Below are positions 6,829 to 10,013 of a stretch of 10,013 nucleotides of DNA, piece after piece. Under the pieces are notes generated by a model. It worked only from the letters and a program-made list of their open reading frames with translations, ran no database searches and was not told the DNA's origin. The stretch comes from an uncultured Eubacteriales bacterium. GTDB lineage: Bacteria > Bacillota > Clostridia > Christensenellales > Aristaeellaceae. The position numbers and the translations under genes are program-made. Position 1 is the first letter of the stretch. Each line of letters opens with the position of its first letter. The stretch spans positions 1 through 10,013 of the forward strand of contig CACZOT010000211.1 in the NCBI GenBank assembly GCA_902782795.1, read 5' to 3'.

Positions 6829-6890
6829 CGTTTTCCCGGAACCCGCGGCGTTTTCCCTGTCGGTTAAATCCCCATGCGGTGGGAAAAACG
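6829..6890. repeat. Direct repeat CGTTTTCCC with a downstream complementary partner
   Basis: CGTTTTCCC occurs at 6829-6837 and again at 6849-6857. A further copy of the first eight bases is at 6756-6763, inside the attenuator. GGGAAAAACG at 6881-6890 can pair with either nine-base copy, with one bulged A. The stretch lies between the leader terminator and promoter P2, and no gene is visible there. Confidence 0.5.
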
Positions 6891-6892
6891 GC

Positions 6893-6921
6893 TGGACGCG
6901 CGGCCGAAAAGAATGTATACT
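6893..6921 (+). promoter_or_regulatory. Promoter P2 directly upstream of glnS
   Basis: The -35 is TGGACG (6893-6898, four of six) and the -10 is TATACT (6916-6921, five of six), with a 17-nt spacer. The predicted start is near 6928, giving a short 5' UTR of about 35 nt. It lies downstream of the leader terminator, so it would give glnS expression that bypasses the proposed attenuator. Confidence 0.6.
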
Positions 6922-6926
6922 GAATG

Positions 6927-6945
6927 TTGGTCCACACAGGACCGG
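6927..6945 (+). promoter_or_regulatory. Short 5'-UTR hairpin next to the glnS ribosome binding site
   Basis: GGTCC (6929-6933) pairs with GGACC (6939-6943) around the loop ACACA, and two G-U pairs can extend it to 6927 and 6945. It abuts the AAGGAG at 6946-6951 and would sit at the very 5' end of the P2 transcript. It may protect the mRNA end or tune translation; this is inference. Confidence 0.45.
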
Positions 6946-6962
6946 AAGGAGCGTTCATCCCC

Positions 6963-8675
6963 ATGGAAGAGAGAAAGCCTTCGAATTTCATTGAAGATTT
7001 CATCGAAGAGGATCTGGCCAGCGGCCGCTGCGTCGCCGTGAAGACCCGCTTCCCGCCCGAGCCGAACGGCTATCTCCACATCGGCCACGCGAAGGCGCTT
7101 TGCATCGATTTTTCCACCGCTCGCAAGTACGGCGGCACCTGCAACCTGCGCTTTGACGATACCAACCCCGCCAAGGAGGACACCGAGTTCGTCAACGGCA
7201 TCATGGAGGATATCCGCTGGCTGGGCTACGATTGGGCCGAGCTCCACTACGCCTCCGATTTCTTCCCGCGCCTCTATGAGATCGCCTGCGATTTCATCCG
7301 CAAGGGCGTGGCTTACGTCGACGATCAGACCCCCGAGGAGATGCGCCTGAACCGCGGCACCCTCACCTCCCCCGGCAAGCCCTCGCCCTACCGCGACCGC
7401 TCCGTCGAGGAAAACCTCGATCTCTTCCGCCGCATGAAGGAGGGCGAGTTCCCGGACGGCAGCCGCGTGCTGCGCGCTAAGATCGATATGTCCTCGCCCA
7501 ACGTCCTCATGCGCGATCCGACCATCTACCGCATCAAGCGCGCCCATCACCACCGCACCGGCGACGATTGGTGCATTTACCCCATGTACGATTTCCAGCA
7601 CCCCCTGCAGGACGCCATCGAGGGCGTGTCCCACTCCCTGTGCTCTCTCGAATATGAGATCCATCGCCCCCTGTACGACTGGGTCGTGGAGCAGGCCGGG
7701 TTCGAGCACAGGCCGCGCCAGATCGAGTTCGCTCGCCTGAACATCACCCGCACGGTCATGTCCAAGCGCTACCTGCGCCGTCTGGTCGAGGAGGGCTACG
7801 TCTCCGGCTGGGACGATCCGCGCATGCCCACCCTCGTCGCCATGCGCCGCCGCGGCTACCCGCCGCAGGCCATTTCGGATTTCATCGCCCGCGTGGGCGT
7901 CGCCAAGGCGGATTCCACCGTGGACGGCGCGCTGCTCGAGCATTGCGTGCGCGAGTCCCTGGGTGATATCGCCCCGCGCGCCATGGCCGTGCTTGATCCC
8001 ATCCCGGTCACCCTCTCCAACTGGGAGGAGGGCAAGATCGACACCCTCACCGTGGAGAACCACCCCGATCATCCGGAGATGGGCACGCGCGAGGTGCCCT
8101 TCGGCAAGCACCTCTACATCGAGCGCGAAGATTTCATGCTCGATCCGCCCAAGAAGTTCTTCCGCCTGGCCCCCGGCCGCGAGGTGCGCCTCAAGGGCGC
8201 GTACATCATCAAGTGCGAAGACGTCGTACTGGATGAGAACGGCAATGTGCGGGAGCTGATCTGCTCCGTCGATCTGGAGAGCCGCTCCGGATCCGCGGGC
8301 GCCGACCGCAAGGTCAAGGGCACGCTGCACTGGGTCGAGGCCGGCAGCGCCGTTCCCTTCGAGGCCCGCCTGTACGAGCCCATCCTCACCGACGAGGAGT
8401 CCCTCGAGGAGGAGCTCCCGGACGAGACCGGCGAAGTCGAGGAGACCGCCGCCCCCGCCAAGGATTTCATCGACCGCCTCAACCCCGATTCCCTGCGCGT
8501 CCTGCCCTGCGGCATGGCCGAGGCGTCCCTCGCCAATGCCTCGGTCGGCGATCGCTTCCAGTTCCTGCGGATGGGCTACTTCTGCAAGGATAAGGATTCC
8601 ACCGCCGAGAAGGCCGTCTTCAACCGCATCGTGCCCCTCAAGGACACCTGGGCCAAGGAGGCCAAGAAGGGCTGA
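6963..8675 (+). CDS. glnS: Glutaminyl-tRNA synthetase (GlnRS)
   Basis: The 570-residue protein is a class I aminoacyl-tRNA synthetase that charges tRNA(Gln) with glutamine in the cytoplasm, using ATP. The HIGH signature sits in PEPNGYLHIGHAKAL (32-46) and the KMSKS-equivalent in VMSKR (265-269), the form usual in GlnRS. YDFQHPLQDAIEGVSHSLCSLEYEIHR (209 on) and WDDPRMPT (283-290) distinguish it from GluRS. The C-terminal beta-barrel anticodon-binding region runs from about 345 to the end. An acidic, low-complexity insert (about 476-499, rich in Glu and Asp) interrupts this region; E. coli GlnRS is shorter at about 554 residues. I chose the start at 6963 because PSNFIEDFIEEDL aligns with family N-termini and AAGGAG lies 11 nt upstream; an in-frame ATG at 6924 lies before the P2 start. 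The gene follows a candidate Gln-responsive attenuator and ends at a strong terminator. Confidence 0.96.
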   Translation: MEERKPSNFIEDFIEEDLASGRCVAVKTRFPPEPNGYLHIGHAKALCIDFSTARKYGGTCNLRFDDTNPAKEDTEFVNGIMEDIRWLGYDWAELHYASDFFPRLYEIACDFIRKGVAYVDDQTPEEMRLNRGTLTSPGKPSPYRDRSVEENLDLFRRMKEGEFPDGSRVLRAKIDMSSPNVLMRDPTIYRIKRAHHHRTGDDWCIYPMYDFQHPLQDAIEGVSHSLCSLEYEIHRPLYDWVVEQAGFEHRPRQIEFARLNITRTVMSKRYLRRLVEEGYVSGWDDPRMPTLVAMRRRGYPPQAISDFIARVGVAKADSTVDGALLEHCVRESLGDIAPRAMAVLDPIPVTLSNWEEGKIDTLTVENHPDHPEMGTREVPFGKHLYIEREDFMLDPPKKFFRLAPGREVRLKGAYIIKCEDVVLDENGNVRELICSVDLESRSGSAGADRKVKGTLHWVEAGSAVPFEARLYEPILTDEESLEEELPDETGEVEETAAPAKDFIDRLNPDSLRVLPCGMAEASLANASVGDRFQFLRMGYFCKDKDSTAEKAVFNRIVPLKDTWAKEAKKG

Positions 8676-8711
8676 GCGAGGCTCCCTGTCGGGTGATCAC
8701 CTGTATACAGC

Positions 8712-8755
8712 AAGCGCTGCCGGGTTCCGTTATCGAGCCCGGCAGCGCTTTTTCT
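8712..8755 (+). terminator. Intrinsic terminator of glnS
   Basis: AAGCGCTGCCGGG (8712-8724) pairs perfectly over 13 bp with CCCGGCAGCGCTT (8738-8750), enclosing a 13-nt loop. T residues follow from 8749 to 8753, then CTT. It lies 36 nt after the glnS stop and separates glnS from the next transcription unit. Confidence 0.95.
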
Positions 8756-8773
8756 TCCCTCTCGGGTCACATT

Positions 8774-8918
8774 TGTTATCGTCAGGAAAACTATCGGGCG
8801 CAAAAATGACGATTTCATGAATTCCATGCCGAATCCGCGCGCCGCGCATTGACGGGGATGCGGGCGTCTGGTATCATATTGCCATCGCAAAACTCGTTCT
8901 TCTCTCGTGTTATCGATA
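8774..8918. promoter_or_regulatory. Candidate operator words around the HTH-ugd promoter
   Basis: TGTTATCG occurs at 8774-8781 and 8908-8915, flanking the promoter at 8849-8877. The second copy runs into the palindrome TATCGATA (8911-8918). GTTATCG also occurs at 8729-8735 in the terminator loop. A further inverted repeat ATCGTCA (8778-8784) and TGACGAT (8807-8813) overlaps the first copy. These AT-richer words stand out in a GC-rich genome and could be sites for the XRE domain encoded next door. No binding is shown. Confidence 0.35.
8849..8877 (+). promoter_or_regulatory. Promoter of the HTH-ugd fusion gene
   Basis: The -35 is TTGACG (8849-8854, five of six) and the -10 is TATCAT (8872-8877, five of six), with a 17-nt spacer and an extended -10 TGG at 8869-8871. 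The predicted start near 8884 gives a 5' UTR of about 63 nt, which includes AAGGAGG (8931-8937), 9 nt before the ATG. Confidence 0.8.
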
Positions 8919-8946
8919 CAAACATCCCCCAAGGAGGCCATCCCCC

Positions 8947-10013
8947 ATGAAAAAGCTCTCCGCGCGGCTGCTGGCCGAGACCGTCTCCGCGCGCCGCAAA
9001 GAGAAGGGCCTGACGCAGGCCCAGCTCGCGGCGCTGACCGGCGTCAACCGCGCGCTCCTCTCCCGCCTGGAATCCCAGGCGTTCACACCATCGGTGGACC
9101 AGCTCGCGGCCTTGTCCGAGGTCCTCGGGTTCGACCCCGCGGCGGTCTTCGCGGAGGCGGACGCGCCCGCGCCTTCCCTGCCGGCCTTCCGCGTCGCCGT
9201 GGCGGGCATGGGTTACGTGGGCCTGTCGCTGGCGGTGCTGCTGGCCCAACATAACATCGTCACGGCGGTGGACGTCGTGCCCGAAAAGGTGGAGGCGCTC
9301 AACCGCTTCGTCTCCCCCATCCAGGACGAATACATCGAGCGCTACCTTGCCGAGGCCCAATCCGGCGCGCGCACGCTGCGCCTTTCCGCCACCACCGACG
9401 GCGCCGCGGCCTACCGGGACGCGGATTTCGTCATCATCGCCGCGCCCACGAACTACGACCCCAAGCAGAATTTCTTCGATTGTTCGCACGTGGAGGAGGT
9501 CATCCGCCTGGTGCTGGACGCGACCGCCTCGCGGGAGAAGAAGCCCGCGATCGTCATCAAATCCACCGTGCCCGTGGGCTTCACGCGGCGCGCGCGCGAC
9601 ATGTTCCAGGCGGAGAAACTCCTCTTCAGCCCGGAATTCCTGCGCGAATCCAAGGCCCTGTACGACAACCTCTACCCCAGCCGCATCATCGTTGGCTGCG
9701 ATGAGGAGACTTCGGAAGCAGCGCATATCTTCGCCGGCCTTCTGCAGCAGGGCGCGATCAAGCGGCCCGTGGAGACGCTCTTCATGGGCTGCACCGAGGC
9801 CGAGGCCACGAAGCTGTTCGTGAACACATACCTGGCCCTGCGCGTCTCCTACTTCAACGAGCTGGACACCTACGCCGAGGTCAAGGGCCTCCAGACCGCG
9901 CCCATCATCAAGGGCGTCTGCCTGGACCCGCGCGTGGGCGATTATTACAACAACCCCTCCTTCGGCTACGGCGGCTACTGCCTGCCCAAGGACACCAAGC
10001 AGCTCCTGGCCAA
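8947..10013 (+). CDS. ugd: XRE-type helix-turn-helix fused to UDP-glucose 6-dehydrogenase, 3'-truncated by the window
   Basis: The frame stays open to the window end, and 355 residues are visible. Residues about 12-66 form an XRE/Cro-type helix-turn-helix (RRKEKGLTQAQLAALTGVNR, then LLSRLE and PSVDQLAALSEVLGF). A short Ala/Pro linker (about 70-79) leads to a nucleotide-sugar dehydrogenase closely resembling E. coli Ugd. Its NAD-binding motif is GMGYVGLS (87-94). It also has KSTVPVGFTR (205-214), SPEFLRESKALYDNLYPSR (228-246), TEAEATKLFVNTYLALRVSYFNELD (283-307) and the catalytic Cys345 in GYGGYCLPKDTKQLL. Ugd oxidises UDP-glucose to UDP-glucuronate with two NAD+, feeding capsule, exopolysaccharide or cell-wall glycan synthesis. 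The core and the catalytic Cys are intact, so the enzyme is probably active. The missing C-terminus should hold the UDP-sugar-binding domain. There is no stop between the two parts. The start is supported by AAGGAGG 9 nt upstream and its own promoter. Confidence 0.92.
   Translation, partial: MKKLSARLLAETVSARRKEKGLTQAQLAALTGVNRALLSRLESQAFTPSVDQLAALSEVLGFDPAAVFAEADAPAPSLPAFRVAVAGMGYVGLSLAVLLAQHNIVTAVDVVPEKVEALNRFVSPIQDEYIERYLAEAQSGARTLRLSATTDGAAAYRDADFVIIAAPTNYDPKQNFFDCSHVEEVIRLVLDATASREKKPAIVIKSTVPVGFTRRARDMFQAEKLLFSPEFLRESKALYDNLYPSRIIVGCDEETSEAAHIFAGLLQQGAIKRPVETLFMGCTEAEATKLFVNTYLALRVSYFNELDTYAEVKGLQTAPIIKGVCLDPRVGDYYNNPSFGYGGYCLPKDTKQLLA

Noticed and set aside
4869..6923. 684-residue open frame overlapping the COG2509 gene and rmuC
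   Set aside because: It runs through two well-recognised genes in another frame, has the Arg/Pro/Ala-rich composition of a frame-shadow in GC-rich DNA, and shows no family motifs.
6924..6962. Upstream ATG at 6924 as the glnS start
   Set aside because: It has no Shine-Dalgarno, lies just before the predicted P2 transcription start, and adds 13 residues not seen in GlnRS N-termini.
6864..8330. 488-residue open frame on the - strand, antisense to glnS
   Set aside because: glnS is unmistakable on the + strand, and the antisense frame is a side effect of GC-rich codon use with no recognisable domain.
8676..8711. Inverted words GTGATCAC (8693-8700) and CTGTATACAG (8701-8710) as operators
   Set aside because: They are perfect short palindromes side by side just after glnS, but they lie upstream of the terminator stem and far from any promoter. 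They more likely add to 3'-end structure, and I have no regulator to assign.
8815..9726. 303-residue open frame on the - strand, opposite the HTH-ugd gene
   Set aside because: The + strand frame holds HTH and Ugd motifs in order and continues to the window end; the - strand frame has none.
1..10013. CRISPR array, tRNA or rRNA genes, insertion sequence, prophage or toxin-antitoxin genes
   Set aside because: I saw no regularly spaced repeats, no tRNA-like cloverleaf or rRNA sequence, no transposase or integrase motif, and no small paired ORFs with such features.

Overview
The window is strongly G+C-rich by eye, and every gene I can support lies on the + strand. The gene set (a HelD-type helicase, a BaiN/HI0933-type flavoprotein, a COG2509 flavoprotein, RmuC, and strong AGGAGG-type ribosome binding sites) suggests a high-GC member of the Clostridia or a related Firmicutes lineage, probably a gut anaerobe. 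This placement is inference. A true glutaminyl-tRNA synthetase fits some clostridial lineages, although many Firmicutes instead make Gln-tRNA through GltX and GatCAB.

Layout. (1) 1-2666: the 3' part of a HelD-like superfamily I helicase, overlapping by ATGA a flavoprotein of the HI0933/YhiN/BaiN family. (2) 2788-3480: a small alpha/beta hydrolase with its own strong ribosome binding site. (3) 3481-3718: a gene-free, palindrome-rich spacer holding a perfect 18-bp hairpin. (4) 3719-6612: a COG2509 FAD-dependent dehydrogenase overlapping rmuC by ATGA. (5) 6609-6962: a regulatory region in front of glnS. (6) 6963-8675: glnS, closed by a clear intrinsic terminator. (7) 8849-10013: a strong promoter and a gene, cut by the window end, that fuses an N-terminal XRE-type helix-turn-helix to a UDP-glucose 6-dehydrogenase.

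The most interesting part is the glnS leader. A near-perfect promoter overlaps the rmuC stop codon. It is followed by a well-placed Shine-Dalgarno sequence and a 19-codon ORF (MAFASFRQQQSPVSRAVVS) with three consecutive glutamine codons, then GC-rich segments that can pair in mutually exclusive ways, and a textbook intrinsic terminator before glnS. This looks like ribosome-mediated transcription attenuation that senses Gln-tRNA(Gln), in a group where aminoacyl-tRNA synthetase genes are usually controlled by T-boxes. A second promoter just upstream of glnS would give basal expression independent of the attenuator. The mechanism is inferred; the sequence elements are seen directly.

The second notable item is the HTH-Ugd fusion. 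A nucleotide-sugar dehydrogenase with a built-in DNA-binding domain could be a self-regulating enzyme. Its upstream region carries repeated TGTTATCG-type words around the promoter that are candidate operators.
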